Shown in pieces: positions 51,535 to 60,093 of a stretch of 64,000 bases of DNA. The stretch is from Thermobaculum terrenum ATCC BAA-798 (GTDB lineage Bacteria; Chloroflexota; Chloroflexia; Thermobaculales; Thermobaculaceae): the NCBI RefSeq assembly GCF_000025005.1, contig NC_013526.1:682001-746000 (forward strand), written 5' to 3'. Below the pieces are notes generated by a model. The model was not told where the DNA came from. It worked only from the letters and a program-made list of their open reading frames with translations, and made no database searches. A program made the translations under genes and the position numbers. Each line of letters begins with the position of its first letter. The first letter of the stretch is position 1.

Positions 51535-53166
51535 ATGAGAACAGATGCCCACAACCATCGCCTAGATGAGGGCGTTCTCAGGCAGCTACTGGAGATGGCG
51601 CCCGATGCGATCCTCACGGTCGACTGCGAGGGATTGATCCTCTTCGCCAACTCGCGGACCGAGCAGCTCTTCGGGTACCCCAGGGAGGAGCTGCTCGGGC
51701 AGACGATCGAGATCCTGCTGCCCGAGCAGCTGAGAGAGATCCACCGGCACCACCGCCAAGAGTACTACCGAGCGCCCCGTACCAGGCCCATGGGGATAGG
51801 GCTGGAGCTCTGGGCGAGGCGCAAGGATGGCACGGAATTCCCCGTGGAGATCAGCCTCAGCCCACTGGACACGGAGCATGGCCTGCTCGTGTCGGCCGCG
51901 GTGCGAGACATCACACCTCGCAAGCGTCTGGAGGAGGGCTTGCGATTCCTCTCGGAGGCCAGCAGGTTGCTCGCCTCCGCCATCGACCGCGACACCGTGC
52001 TGCAGGTGACGGCTCGCCTGCCGGTGCCCAGGCTAGCTGACTGCTGCATCGTGGATGTGCTGGGGGGCGATGGCCGCCTCCAGAGGGTGGCGATCAGCCA
52101 CAAGGACAGCGATCTGGAAGCGCGCCTCCAGGAGGCGCTGGGCGAGTACGCTGCCGAGCCGGGCAGCGACCACCCAGTGTGGAGGGTGCTGCGCACCGGC
52201 CGCGCTTGCCTGTCTTCCCGGCCCGACGAGGCCGGGTTGGGAGGATCTTCTAGCCAACTGCGCCTGTTGGAGGCACTCGCGCCGCGCTCGTACCTCTGCG
52301 CACCACTCGTGGCTAGAGATCGGGTGCTGGGCACTATACTGCTCCTCTCCAGTGAGCTCGACAGATACAAGGAGGAGGAGCTGGCGCTGGGGGAGGAGCT
52401 CGGCCGGCGCGCCGGCGTGGCGCTGGACAACGCCCATCTCTATCAGGAACTGCAGGATGCGATCAAGACCAGGAACGACTTCCTGGCCATGATCACTCAC
52501 GACCTCAAGACCCCCCTGGCCACCGCCGGTACGTACCTCCAGGCCCTCAGGCTGCAGCTCACAACCAGTGGCCGGGACGAGGATCCAGGCCTCAAGGCCA
52601 TACTGGGCAATATGGAGCGTACCATCCACCAGATGGCCGACCAGGTCCAGGAGCTCCTGGACATAGCCCGCCTGCAGAGCGGCCAGGAGCTGGAGCTTGC
52701 GCGGCGCCCGGTATCGCTGGCGGAGATCGCCCTGCAGGCCGTCGAGGACTTCAGGAAGACCGCTCGGGGGCACCAGCTGCGGCTCAGGATCGACCAACCG
52801 GAGCCCATCGGTATGTGGGACGCCGCCCGCCTGCAGCGGGTGGTCGCCAACCTGCTGTCCAACGCCATCAAGTACAGCCCCGAGGGAGGGGACGTAGAGG
52901 TCAGCGTCCGCTTGGAGGGGGACGCCAACAGCGGGGTAGGCGTGTTGACGGTGCGGGACCACGGCATCGGCATACCTGCGGCGGAGCTGCGGCGCGTGTT
53001 CGACCGCTTCTACCGGGCGAGCAACGCCAAGGGCAGCTCCGGCGGCACCGGGATGGGCCTGGCCAGCGCCAAGCAGATAGTAGAGCAACACGGCGGGACG
53101 ATCGAGGTGGACAGCAAGGAGGGATCAGGCTCGACCTTCACGGTCAGGTTGCCCCTGCAGGGTTGA
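51535..53166 (+). CDS. Orphan PAS-GAF sensor histidine kinase
   Basis: 543 residues, no membrane helices. PAS domain (about 15-125: LLEMAPDAILTVDCEGLILFAN to SAAVRDITPRK), GAF domain (about 150-295), HisKA with FLAMITHDLKTPLATAG (phospho-His), and HATPase_c (NLLSNAIKYSPEGGDVEVSV, DHGIGIP, SGGTGMGLASAKQIVEQHGG). ATG after GGGGGAGGAGGGG. No response regulator gene is adjacent, so its partner is unknown; it might feed the regulator at 40151. Its last 42 bases overlap the end of the opposite ATPase gene. Confidence 0.92.
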   Translation: MRTDAHNHRLDEGVLRQLLEMAPDAILTVDCEGLILFANSRTEQLFGYPREELLGQTIEILLPEQLREIHRHHRQEYYRAPRTRPMGIGLELWARRKDGTEFPVEISLSPLDTEHGLLVSAAVRDITPRKRLEEGLRFLSEASRLLASAIDRDTVLQVTARLPVPRLADCCIVDVLGGDGRLQRVAISHKDSDLEARLQEALGEYAAEPGSDHPVWRVLRTGRACLSSRPDEAGLGGSSSQLRLLEALAPRSYLCAPLVARDRVLGTILLLSSELDRYKEEELALGEELGRRAGVALDNAHLYQELQDAIKTRNDFLAMITHDLKTPLATAGTYLQALRLQLTTSGRDEDPGLKAILGNMERTIHQMADQVQELLDIARLQSGQELELARRPVSLAEIALQAVEDFRKTARGHQLRLRIDQPEPIGMWDAARLQRVVANLLSNAIKYSPEGGDVEVSVRLEGDANSGVGVLTVRDHGIGIPAAELRRVFDRFYRASNAKGSSGGTGMGLASAKQIVEQHGGTIEVDSKEGSGSTFTVRLPLQG

Positions 53167-55620
53167 ATTCCGCGGCCGACCCAGGTGCCGCGAATACAGC
53201 CAGCGCTTGACCAGCTCCGTCACGATCAGGTACGCCGCCACGAGACACGCCAGGATCAGCAGGTAGCCGGCGGGCAACGGCACGAAGCCTAGCTTGCCGG
53301 CCAGGGGAGAGTAGGGCAGCGCCATGCCCAGGAGGACCACCGACGCGACCGTCGCCGCCAGCGGTTTGCTGGGCAGCGACGCGAGGGGGTTGCCGAACGT
53401 CCGGATCACGAGCACGACCAAGGTCTGGGTCGCTAGGGACTCCACGAACCAACCCGTGTGGAACATACTCTCCGAAGAGTGGAACAGCTTGAGCAGGACG
53501 GCGAAGGTGAGTAGGTCGAAGCCTGAGCTCACGGGCCCCATGACCAGCATGAACTCCCGGACCAAGCCCAAGTCCCACCGCCTCGGCTTGCGCACGAAGG
53601 TCGGATCCACGTTATCGGTGGGTATGCTGACCTGCGCGAGATCGTACAGGAAGTTGTTCAGCAGCACCTGTGTGGGCAGCAGGGGCAGGAAGGGCAACAG
53701 CACGGCCGCGGCGGCCATGCTGATCACGTTCCCGAAGTTTGAGCTGGTGCCCATCAAGATGTACTTCATGACGTTGCCGAAGGCCCTGCGACCGTGCACG
53801 ATCCCTTCGTGGAGAACTCGCAGGCTGCGCTCTGATAGCACGACGTCGGCCGCATCCTTGGCCACCTCCGCCCCCTTGGCGGCCGAGATCCCCACGTCGG
53901 CGTTCCGCAGGGCCGGAGCATCGTTGATGCCGTCCCCCAGGTAGCCCACCACGTGGCCCCTGCCACGCAGCGCCAGGATGATGCGGCTCTTTTGGGCGGG
54001 CGACACGCGGGCGAACACCTGGACATCCTCGGCGAGCCGTCCCAAGCCGGCGTCATCGAGTGCGTCCACCTGCGCCCCTAGGACGACGCGCGAGGCATCC
54101 ACGCCCACGCTGGCACAGACGTGCCTGGCCACCAGCTCGCTATCCCCGGTGAGGATCTTGACCTTCACCCCGTCCGCCGCCAGCGCGGCGATCGAGCTCC
54201 CGGCGTCGTCCAGCGGGGGATCGAGGAAGGCTAGGAACCCCGCCAGCACCAGCTTCGACTCGGCTAGCTGAGAGGGCTGATCCATCAGCTTGTAGGCCAC
54301 AGCCAGCACCCTGTGGCCCAGAGCGCCCAGGCGCTCTGGGGCCTGCAGGCAGCGCTCCCGCGCCGCTTCGTCCAGGGGGAGGACCTCACCGCCCGCCTCG
54401 TAGCTGGAGCAGATGGGGAGCACGCTCTCCGGAGCCCCCTTCGTGACCAACAGGTACCCCTCACTGCCCTCCAACATCACCGACAACCTACGTCGATCGA
54501 AATCGAACGGCAGCTCCCTCACCTTGATGTAACTGGGGGCTGGGGCTTTTACGTGGGCGAGGATGGCGGCATCCAGTGGGTTGTCTGCTCCTGCAGAGTA
54601 GTAGCTGTTGAGGAGGGCCAGCTCCAACACCCTGTCGCTCGGCGAGCCCAGGGCATCCAGGTGCTCCACCAGCCGCATCTCCCCGGTGGTGAGCGTGCCC
54701 GTCTTGTCGCTGCACAGCACGTCGATGCTCCCGAGGTTTTGGATCGCCGGCAGGTGCTTGACGATCACGCGGTGACTGGCCATCCTCATGGCGCCGTGGG
54801 CGAGGGCGATCGTCGTGACCATGGGCAGGAACTCGGGTGTGAGCCCCACCGCCAGGGCAACGGAGAAGAGCAGCGCCTCCAGAGGGTCGCGCCTCCGCAT
54901 GAGGCTGGCCATTAGCACGAACCCCACCAAGAACACGATCACCCTCAGGATGAGGACGCTGAACGTCCGCAGCCCTCGCTCGAACTCGGTCTCAGGCTGT
55001 CGCTCGGATAGCCTGGCCGCGATCTCCCCGAACTGCGTGCGCGCCCCCGTGGCGGTGACGCGCACGACGCCGCTGCCGCTCACCACGTACGTGCCCAGGT
55101 AGACGCGCGAGTCCCTGCCTGGCGGCTTCTCCACCGGCAGGGACTCGCCGGTCAGCACGGACTCCTGTACCTGCAGCCCCTCGGACACCAGCAGCCAGCC
55201 GTCGGCTGGCACGGGATCCCCCGCCACGAGCCTCACCAGATCCCCCGGTACTACCTCGCGGCGTGGGACGACCCGCCAGGTTCCATCACGCAGCACCTTG
55301 GCGGTGGGCACGGCTTGGGCCCTCAGCCGCTCGATCGCCCGCTGCGAGCGGTGGATCTGCAGGTAGCTGAGGGCGCTGGAGAGCATCACCATAGCCACGA
55401 TGATGGCGGCGTTGACCTGTTCGCCAACGAGCGCCGAAGCCCCGGCCGCGGTCAGCAGGAGGAGCGACAAAGGGTTGGCCAGAGGCGCCAGCAGCCGGCC
55501 GACGGCCCCGACGCGCCTCCCCTGCACAGGTTCGTTGGGGCCGACCTCCCTGAGCCTCCTACGCGCCTCCCGCTCGCTCAAATCCGAGAGCTGGCGCTCG
55601 CCCATCCCCCGCTCACACAC
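53125..55620 (-). CDS. mgtA: Magnesium-type P-type ATPase (MgtA/MgtB-like)
   Basis: 831 residues from a GTG behind AAGGAAGG; an ATG at 55605 is the alternative. LSEREARRRLREVGPNE opens the actuator part; SVLTGESLPVEK; phosphorylation motif CSDKTGTLT with Asp305 (GTG numbering); GYLGDGINDAPALRNADVG hinge. The M4 stretch GLTPEFLPMVTTIALAHGA and MGTSSNFGNVISMAAAAVLLP, NNFLYDLAQVSIPTDNVD are P3B signatures specific to Mg2+ importers. It follows a small membrane-protein gene and overlaps its end by eight bases. Confidence 0.92.
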   Translation of the reverse strand: MCERGMGERQLSDLSEREARRRLREVGPNEPVQGRRVGAVGRLLAPLANPLSLLLLTAAGASALVGEQVNAAIIVAMVMLSSALSYLQIHRSQRAIERLRAQAVPTAKVLRDGTWRVVPRREVVPGDLVRLVAGDPVPADGWLLVSEGLQVQESVLTGESLPVEKPPGRDSRVYLGTYVVSGSGVVRVTATGARTQFGEIAARLSERQPETEFERGLRTFSVLILRVIVFLVGFVLMASLMRRRDPLEALLFSVALAVGLTPEFLPMVTTIALAHGAMRMASHRVIVKHLPAIQNLGSIDVLCSDKTGTLTTGEMRLVEHLDALGSPSDRVLELALLNSYYSAGADNPLDAAILAHVKAPAPSYIKVRELPFDFDRRRLSVMLEGSEGYLLVTKGAPESVLPICSSYEAGGEVLPLDEAARERCLQAPERLGALGHRVLAVAYKLMDQPSQLAESKLVLAGFLAFLDPPLDDAGSSIAALAADGVKVKILTGDSELVARHVCASVGVDASRVVLGAQVDALDDAGLGRLAEDVQVFARVSPAQKSRIILALRGRGHVVGYLGDGINDAPALRNADVGISAAKGAEVAKDAADVVLSERSLRVLHEGIVHGRRAFGNVMKYILMGTSSNFGNVISMAAAAVLLPFLPLLPTQVLLNNFLYDLAQVSIPTDNVDPTFVRKPRRWDLGLVREFMLVMGPVSSGFDLLTFAVLLKLFHSSESMFHTGWFVESLATQTLVVLVIRTFGNPLASLPSKPLAATVASVVLLGMALPYSPLAGKLGFVPLPAGYLLILACLVAAYLIVTELVKRWLYSRHLGRPRNSTLQGQPDREGRA

Positions 55621-56014
55621 GGCGGCCTTCCTTGGGGTGCCGGAACTGCTGTCGCAGGGACAGGGCAACGATCGCGAGCCCAACGGCAACGTAGCACCCC
55701 AGAAGCCAAGTGTAGCCGACGACTAGCAGCTCCACGGCCTCAAAAGCCATGAGCATTAGGCCGGACACGAGAGATATCTGTAGACCCAGCGGGTGGCGTT
55801 TGGATTGCAGCCACGTAGCCACCATCGCGCTACCACCTACAAGCAGCATCAGCGCCAAGCCCGGAATGGTGTAGCTGGCAAACAGCGAGCCCTGGAGCCT
55901 GTCGATAGGGGGCGTGTATCCCAGCAGCAGGCCGAGGACTCCTCCGAGGGCTGTGAGCCCCAAGAAGCCGTCCAGCAAAGCCAGCAGCTTCCTCTCCAAA
56001 TGTTGAACCCTCAT
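55613..56014 (-). CDS. Small four-helix membrane protein before the Mg2+ ATPase
   Basis: 133 residues. Four membrane helices: LLALLDGFLGLTALGGVLGL, TIPGLALMLLVGGSAMVAT, ISLVSGLMLMAFEAVELLVV and LLGCYVAVGLAIVALSL; the tail is basic. The ATG at 56014 has GAGGAG eight bases upstream; the longer frame has none. I do not recognise a family. Overlap with the ATPase gene suggests joint translation. Confidence 0.65.
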   Translation of the reverse strand: MRVQHLERKLLALLDGFLGLTALGGVLGLLLGYTPPIDRLQGSLFASYTIPGLALMLLVGGSAMVATWLQSKRHPLGLQISLVSGLMLMAFEAVELLVVGYTWLLGCYVAVGLAIVALSLRQQFRHPKEGRRV

Positions 56015-56220
56015 GATTCGAGCTCCTCTCATCAAGTGCCTCAGGGCACGGCTTCGGGCGCCTACCTACCCAAGCCCACAGCAGGCCCTGCCCCCAGGCC
56101 AGCCAGTGCCGGCTGACTCGGAGGAAGCTCCACCACCTCAAGAGCAAGCAGCACGACCCCACCCGCCCGCTCTCCTAGAGGACGAGGGCCTCAATCCGCT
56201 GCCGTCTGCGCAAGCTAAGG

Positions 56221-56244
56221 GCCGGCCGGCAAGAGCCGGCCGGC
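56221..56244. terminator. GC-only hairpin after the DoxX gene
   Basis: GCCGGCCGGC-AAGA-GCCGGCCGGC, ten perfect base pairs, 20 bp beyond the DoxX stop. No T-run. The remainder of 56015-56220 shows no gene and no convincing copy of the island operator. Confidence 0.6.
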
Positions 56245-56263
56245 AGAGATCTGGAGCGCATGC

Positions 56264-56869
56264 CTACCGAGGCGTGACCGCCGGAGAGGCATGGCGATGG
56301 AGGATCCTCTCGGCCATCGGTCCCGCGTGCCCCGGCACCCCGACCAGGGGCAGGACGTACCTGTCGAGACCGATGTACCCCGCTATCCTCCAGGCGAGCA
56401 TGAGCCCTATGGCCCCGATGAGCAGGATGGGGTTGGTGGAGACCGCGCCCGCCAGCAGGTAGTTGGCGTTCATCACGGCACCGAAGAAGGCCGCTATCCC
56501 CGTGAGCACCCCCAGGATCAGCGCGATGCCCACCAGCACCTCCCCCCACGCCACCAGGTAGCTGAACAGCGCGGCATGGGGGATCACCAGCTCTCGCAGG
56601 AACCAGGCGTACCACCCCTGCACGTCGGGGTGCTCGCCGCCCGTCTTGGCCAGCGCCCCCTTGGCAAATCCCGCCACCGCCGCCCCGGCCTTGGAGCCCA
56701 CCCAGACTCCAGATGGGTCAACGATCTTCTCCCACCCAGCTCGCAGCCACTCGTAACCCACATAGAGCCTCACCACCAGCCAGAAGATCGCCATCCTGGA
56801 GTCGGCGAACAAGAACCGAGTGATGCTGGGCTCCGGAATCTGTGTGGGGTCTGCCATAGCAACTCTCAT
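56264..56869 (-). CDS. DoxX-family membrane protein
   Basis: 201 residues, four helices. LYVGYEWLRAGWEKI, then HPDVQGWYAWFLRELVIPHAALFSYLVAWGEV and MNANYLLAGAVSTNP, nearly identical over long stretches to the DoxX protein at 47000. The C-terminal ~25 residues are polar and unrelated. GGGAGGT lies seven bases before the ATG. It is headed by a triple island operator and ends at a hairpin. Confidence 0.87.
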   Translation of the reverse strand: MRVAMADPTQIPEPSITRFLFADSRMAIFWLVVRLYVGYEWLRAGWEKIVDPSGVWVGSKAGAAVAGFAKGALAKTGGEHPDVQGWYAWFLRELVIPHAALFSYLVAWGEVLVGIALILGVLTGIAAFFGAVMNANYLLAGAVSTNPILLIGAIGLMLAWRIAGYIGLDRYVLPLVGVPGHAGPMAERILHRHASPAVTPR

Positions 56870-56913
56870 CGTAAGTACCTCCCGTTAGGTTATTAGAGCC
56901 GTTTCCAGTTCTC

Positions 56914-57001
56914 AGCATAGCCCTTCGAGCCCTCAGCCAGAACACTCCATGGGGTTGTTCCGCGCTACCTAGGGGGCAGTCTTGCCCTACCCCTTAGGAT
57001 G
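56914..57001 (-). promoter_or_regulatory. Triple island operator and -10 box of the DoxX gene at 56264
   Basis: Three copies spaced exactly 22 bp: ACTCC-ATGG-GGTTG (56944-56957), TACCT-AGGG-GGCAG (56966-56979), TACCC-CTTA-GGATG (56988-57001). The reverse-strand -10 is TATGCT (56919-56914), start near 56907; sites lie at -43.5, -65.5 and -87.5. The furthest copy overlaps the stop region of the upstream USP gene. The middle one contains the inner palindrome GGGCA-GTCT-TGCCC. Confidence 0.6.
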
Positions 57002-57964
57002 GCCGCCCTCCTCACCCACTGCGGCGGCGCTGCCTGTGCCCGCCCCCTCCACGGCACCGCCCGTCGGGCGGACAAGCACCAGGGGAGCTGTGCCCCTGAG
57101 GAGCACCGAGTGCGCCACGCTGCCCAGCAACAGCCGAGTGGTTGCGCCCCTGCCATGCGTGGCCATCACCACCAACGCCGCCCCCACCTCGCGGGCCGCG
57201 TCATCTATCACCTCGACCGGCGCCCCGACGCCCACGTACGTGCGCGGCCTCCTGCCGCCGGACCACCTACGAGCCACCGCCTCCAGGTAGCTCCGGGCGC
57301 CCTCCTCCCGCACCTCCAGCTCCTCCTGGAGGTAGGAGGTCGCCATCCACTCATTGGCGAGCGTGAGGGTGGGGGGATACACGGCCCGCACCAGCACCAT
57401 CTCTCCCCCCAAGGTATCGGCCAGCAGCGCCGCGAATGGGATGGCGGCCTCGGCAAACGCCGAGCCGTCCAGGGGTACCAGCAGCACGGGGGCCTGGCCG
57501 AGCCTATCGACGTCGGGGTTATGTATCCATGCCCGGACCAGCATCACGGGCACCTTCGCCCGCGCGAGCACGCCCTCGGCGACGCTGCCGTACAGGAACC
57601 GAAACACGCCGCTGCGGCCGTGCGTGGTCATCACGATCAGGTCGGCGTCCTGCGCCTCCGCGGCGATCCGCGCGGCCGGCACCCCCTGCAGCACGGACCT
57701 CAGCGCCCTCACCCCCCGGGCCTCGATCCTGCCGGCTATCTCGCCTAGGTAGCTGCGCGCCTCTTGGACCTCAAGGAGGTGTTCTCGCGCCTCCGCGGGG
57801 CCACCAGGCCATTCGGCAGGCACCACCCGCACCAGCAAGATCTCCGCGCCGCTGCGCTCCGCCAGGACCTGGGCATACGGCAGCGCCTGCTCAGCGAGCT
57901 CGGAGCCGTCGAGCGGCACCACAATCCTCCTCAGTGTAGTGGGTTCGTGAGTGTTGGACATCAT
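56987..57964 (-). CDS. Universal stress protein, two USP domains
   Basis: 325 residues. Domain 1: RRIVVPLDGSELAEQALPYA to THGRSGVFRFLYGSVAEGVL. Domain 2: APVLLVPLDGSAFAEAAIPFA to THGRGATTRLLLGSVAHSVL. Both ATP loops intact. AAGGAG lies seven bases before the first of two adjacent ATGs. A Gly/Ala-rich tail follows domain 2. It is the third gene of the leftward set USP, flavodoxin, USP. Confidence 0.9.
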   Translation of the reverse strand: MMSNTHEPTTLRRIVVPLDGSELAEQALPYAQVLAERSGAEILLVRVVPAEWPGGPAEAREHLLEVQEARSYLGEIAGRIEARGVRALRSVLQGVPAARIAAEAQDADLIVMTTHGRSGVFRFLYGSVAEGVLARAKVPVMLVRAWIHNPDVDRLGQAPVLLVPLDGSAFAEAAIPFAALLADTLGGEMVLVRAVYPPTLTLANEWMATSYLQEELEVREEGARSYLEAVARRWSGGRRPRTYVGVGAPVEVIDDAAREVGAALVVMATHGRGATTRLLLGSVAHSVLLRGTAPLVLVRPTGGAVEGAGTGSAAAVGEEGGHPKG

Positions 57965-58038
57965 CTGATTTCTCCTTAGGGTAGATCTCGAGAGCGGTCC
58001 CTGGCGAGGCCCCGACCCACGCTCCTCCAGGCCAGCGG

Positions 58039-58647
58039 CTAGGGCGTCATCGCGGCGATCCGCCCCAGCCGCAGCCACATGGCCACCGTGGCGACCCTCT
58101 CCCCCAGCTCCCTGGCGGCATCCAGCTCCGTCAGGTTCGGAGGTCGGTCGCCGCCCGGACCAGCGACCGCCACAGCGCCGTAAGGGGACCTATGCTCCAC
58201 GAACATAGGTTCCGGTAGCCCTGGGGTCACCACGACCATCCCCAGGTGCATCATGAGCCTGAGCACGGCCTGCAGGGCATGCTCGCTGCCGGCGTGCTCC
58301 GCGCCGCAGCTGACGAAGGCTGCCCCCACCTTGTCCTGGAACATCTGGTGCCACCAAGGTGCCCGGCCCTCGACTTTGGCGCCTACCTGCCCAGAGAGCA
58401 GGGTCTCGAAGAAAGAGAGCGCCGGCGATGCCGCGTTGCCGAAGTACGCCGGGGTGCCCACTACGAGGGCATCAGCGGCTCGCAGGTCTGCCAGCTCCGG
58501 CGGCGGCTCCTCGCCTATGCGATACAGCAGGACCTCAGCGCCTGGCACTCGCCTGCAGCCCTCCGCCACCGCCTGGGCCATCGCGGCCACCGAGCCGAAC
58601 CTGGAGTAGTACACCACGGCCACCTTTACGTCACGATCCGCATCCAC
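58039..58647 (-). CDS. Flavodoxin-family / WrbA-like NAD(P)H:quinone oxidoreductase
   Basis: 202 residues from a GTG seven bases after AAGGGAGGG. VKVAVVYYSRFGSVAAMAQAV is the FMN loop; LRAADALVVGTPAYFGNAASP and AAFVSCGAEHAGSEHALQ match WrbA-type strands, and HRSPYGAVAVAGPGG is the typical WrbA end loop. WrbA proteins reduce quinones by two electrons and protect membranes in stress. It lies between two USP genes. Confidence 0.87.
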   Translation of the reverse strand: MDADRDVKVAVVYYSRFGSVAAMAQAVAEGCRRVPGAEVLLYRIGEEPPPELADLRAADALVVGTPAYFGNAASPALSFFETLLSGQVGAKVEGRAPWWHQMFQDKVGAAFVSCGAEHAGSEHALQAVLRLMMHLGMVVVTPGLPEPMFVEHRSPYGAVAVAGPGGDRPPNLTELDAARELGERVATVAMWLRLGRIAAMTP

Positions 58648-58681
58648 GACATTTCCCTCCCTTGTCACCCTCAGCCCGCGC

Positions 58682-59557
58682 CTAAGGACGCCTGGCAAGC
58701 AGCACCAACGGGGCGGCGCCGCAGCGCAGCACCTCGGTCGCCACGCTGCCCAGCACCAGCCGCTCGAGGCCGGTACGAGCGTGCGTGGTCATCACCACCA
58801 GCCCCGCCCCGTGGCCACGCTCCGCCCGGCATATCTCCCTCCCCGGATCGCCGAGGGCCACGTCCACCTCGGCGTCCACCCCGTGCCGCCCGCAATCGCT
58901 GGCAACCCTTTGGAGGTAGCTCTCGGCCTCCAGCCGCGCCACCTCTTCGGGGGCCTCTGAGTAGCGGAAGGTATCAGGGGCTGTTTCGGTCAGGACCGCC
59001 CCCTGCTGCGCTCTCGCGCTGGCCACTCTGAACAGCACCAACTTGGCCGGAAGCATCCTCGCGATCTCTCTAGCAAGGGGCAAGGCGGCCTCGGCGAAGT
59101 CCGTGCCGTCCAGGGGCACCAAGATGGTGGCGACCTCGGTCGGCGCCATCGACTCATCAGTCCACCCTCGGACCAGCATCACCGGTGATCGAGCGCGAGC
59201 GAGCACGCCCTCGGCGACGCTGCCGTACAACCATCTGCCCACACCCGTCCGCCCGTGCGTGGTCATCACGATCAGGTCGGCTCCCTCCAGGATCGACGCG
59301 CGCACGATCACCTCCACCGGCTCCCCTATGTGGACGGTCGCCTCGACCTTCGTACTAGCATCCCTCAGCTGGGATGCCTTCTCGTCCAGGTATCGCTCAG
59401 CAGCGTTGAACGCCTCGAGCAGGTTCCCCGCCGACATATGCGGCGAGACCGCCCTCAGCAGGACCAGGCCGCCGGATGGCCCCTTCGCCAAGAGTTTGCC
59501 CCAAGGGATCGCCTTCTCCGAGAGATCAGAGCCATCCAGCGGTACTAGCACCCTCAT
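58682..59557 (-). CDS. Universal stress protein, two USP domains
   Basis: 291 residues. Domain 1: MRVLVPLDGSDLSEKAIPWG to THGRTGVGRWLYGSVAEGVL. Domain 2: ATILVPLDGTDFAEAALPLA to THARTGLERLVLGSVATEVL, with the loop His-Gly changed to His-Ala. GGAGG lies seven bases before the ATG. First gene of a leftward set, headed by an island operator pair. Confidence 0.9.
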   Translation of the reverse strand: MRVLVPLDGSDLSEKAIPWGKLLAKGPSGGLVLLRAVSPHMSAGNLLEAFNAAERYLDEKASQLRDASTKVEATVHIGEPVEVIVRASILEGADLIVMTTHGRTGVGRWLYGSVAEGVLARARSPVMLVRGWTDESMAPTEVATILVPLDGTDFAEAALPLAREIARMLPAKLVLFRVASARAQQGAVLTETAPDTFRYSEAPEEVARLEAESYLQRVASDCGRHGVDAEVDVALGDPGREICRAERGHGAGLVVMTTHARTGLERLVLGSVATEVLRCGAAPLVLLARRP

Positions 59558-59583
59558 GATCTTGCCTCCAGCTGCGAGCTTTG

Positions 59584-59657
59584 CACCCTCATGGTAGTAC
59601 GGGGAGATCGCGGCCCGACACACCCCAAGGTGTGGTTCTCAGCCACCCGCTGGGGTA
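59584..59657 (-). promoter_or_regulatory. Island operator pair and -10 box of the 59557 USP operon
   Basis: CACCC-CAAG-GTGTG (59621-59634) and CACCC-GCTG-GGGTA (59644-59657), 23 bp apart. The reverse-strand -10 is TACCAT (59596-59591), start near 59584; sites at -43.5 and -66.5, the same as at the DoxX gene at 47000. Confidence 0.65.
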
Positions 59658-60093
59658 GTACTGCGGTGCGCTGGACACCCACAAGGATACCCAGTCTCCT
59701 TCGCTCCGGAGCCCGCGCGCCTCACAGAGAGCGCTGACCCCATGGGTAACGCTTCTCAAGAGGCCAAGGCCGATCCGCCCCCATATCTCGGCATGCTGCG
59801 GTAGATCGGGGGCGCGCTCGAGGCACATACTCGAGACAAATCCTTCTTTACTAGAAGGTTCGTACATCCACAGGACGATGCATCGAGGCAGCCCCCCCGT
59901 AGTGTGCAACCAAGTTGGACAGCATGGCCCGACCCACACCAGAGGCCGCCTAGGTTATACATAGTGAGAGCCGAGAGATGGGCCAGCTACTTGGCCCCAC
60001 AGGCAGCCGAGCGCTCCGGGGAATGTGTCGTCGGCGGCCAGGTCACCATTGAGGCAGCTTGATCTCAGCGCTAGGCGGCTGCTCCCTCCCCAC
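59658..60093. other. Intergenic stretch without recognised gene
   Basis: About 435 bp between the USP promoter region and the PIG-L gene end. Open frames here have no ribosome site and unlikely composition (Cys/Trp-rich, as from antisense reading). I see no tRNA cloverleaf, repeat or promoter pair worth calling. Base composition is somewhat lower in GC than the flanking genes. Confidence 0.5.

Noticed and set aside
57965-57985. CTCCTTAGGGTAG string as another island operator
   Set aside because: On the coding strand it is the AAGGAG ribosome-binding site of the USP gene, and only one half-site matches.
59589-59939. Open frame between the USP promoter and the PIG-L gene
   Set aside because: It covers the operator pair and the -10 box, has no ribosome site and is Cys/Trp-rich as expected of noncoding DNA.
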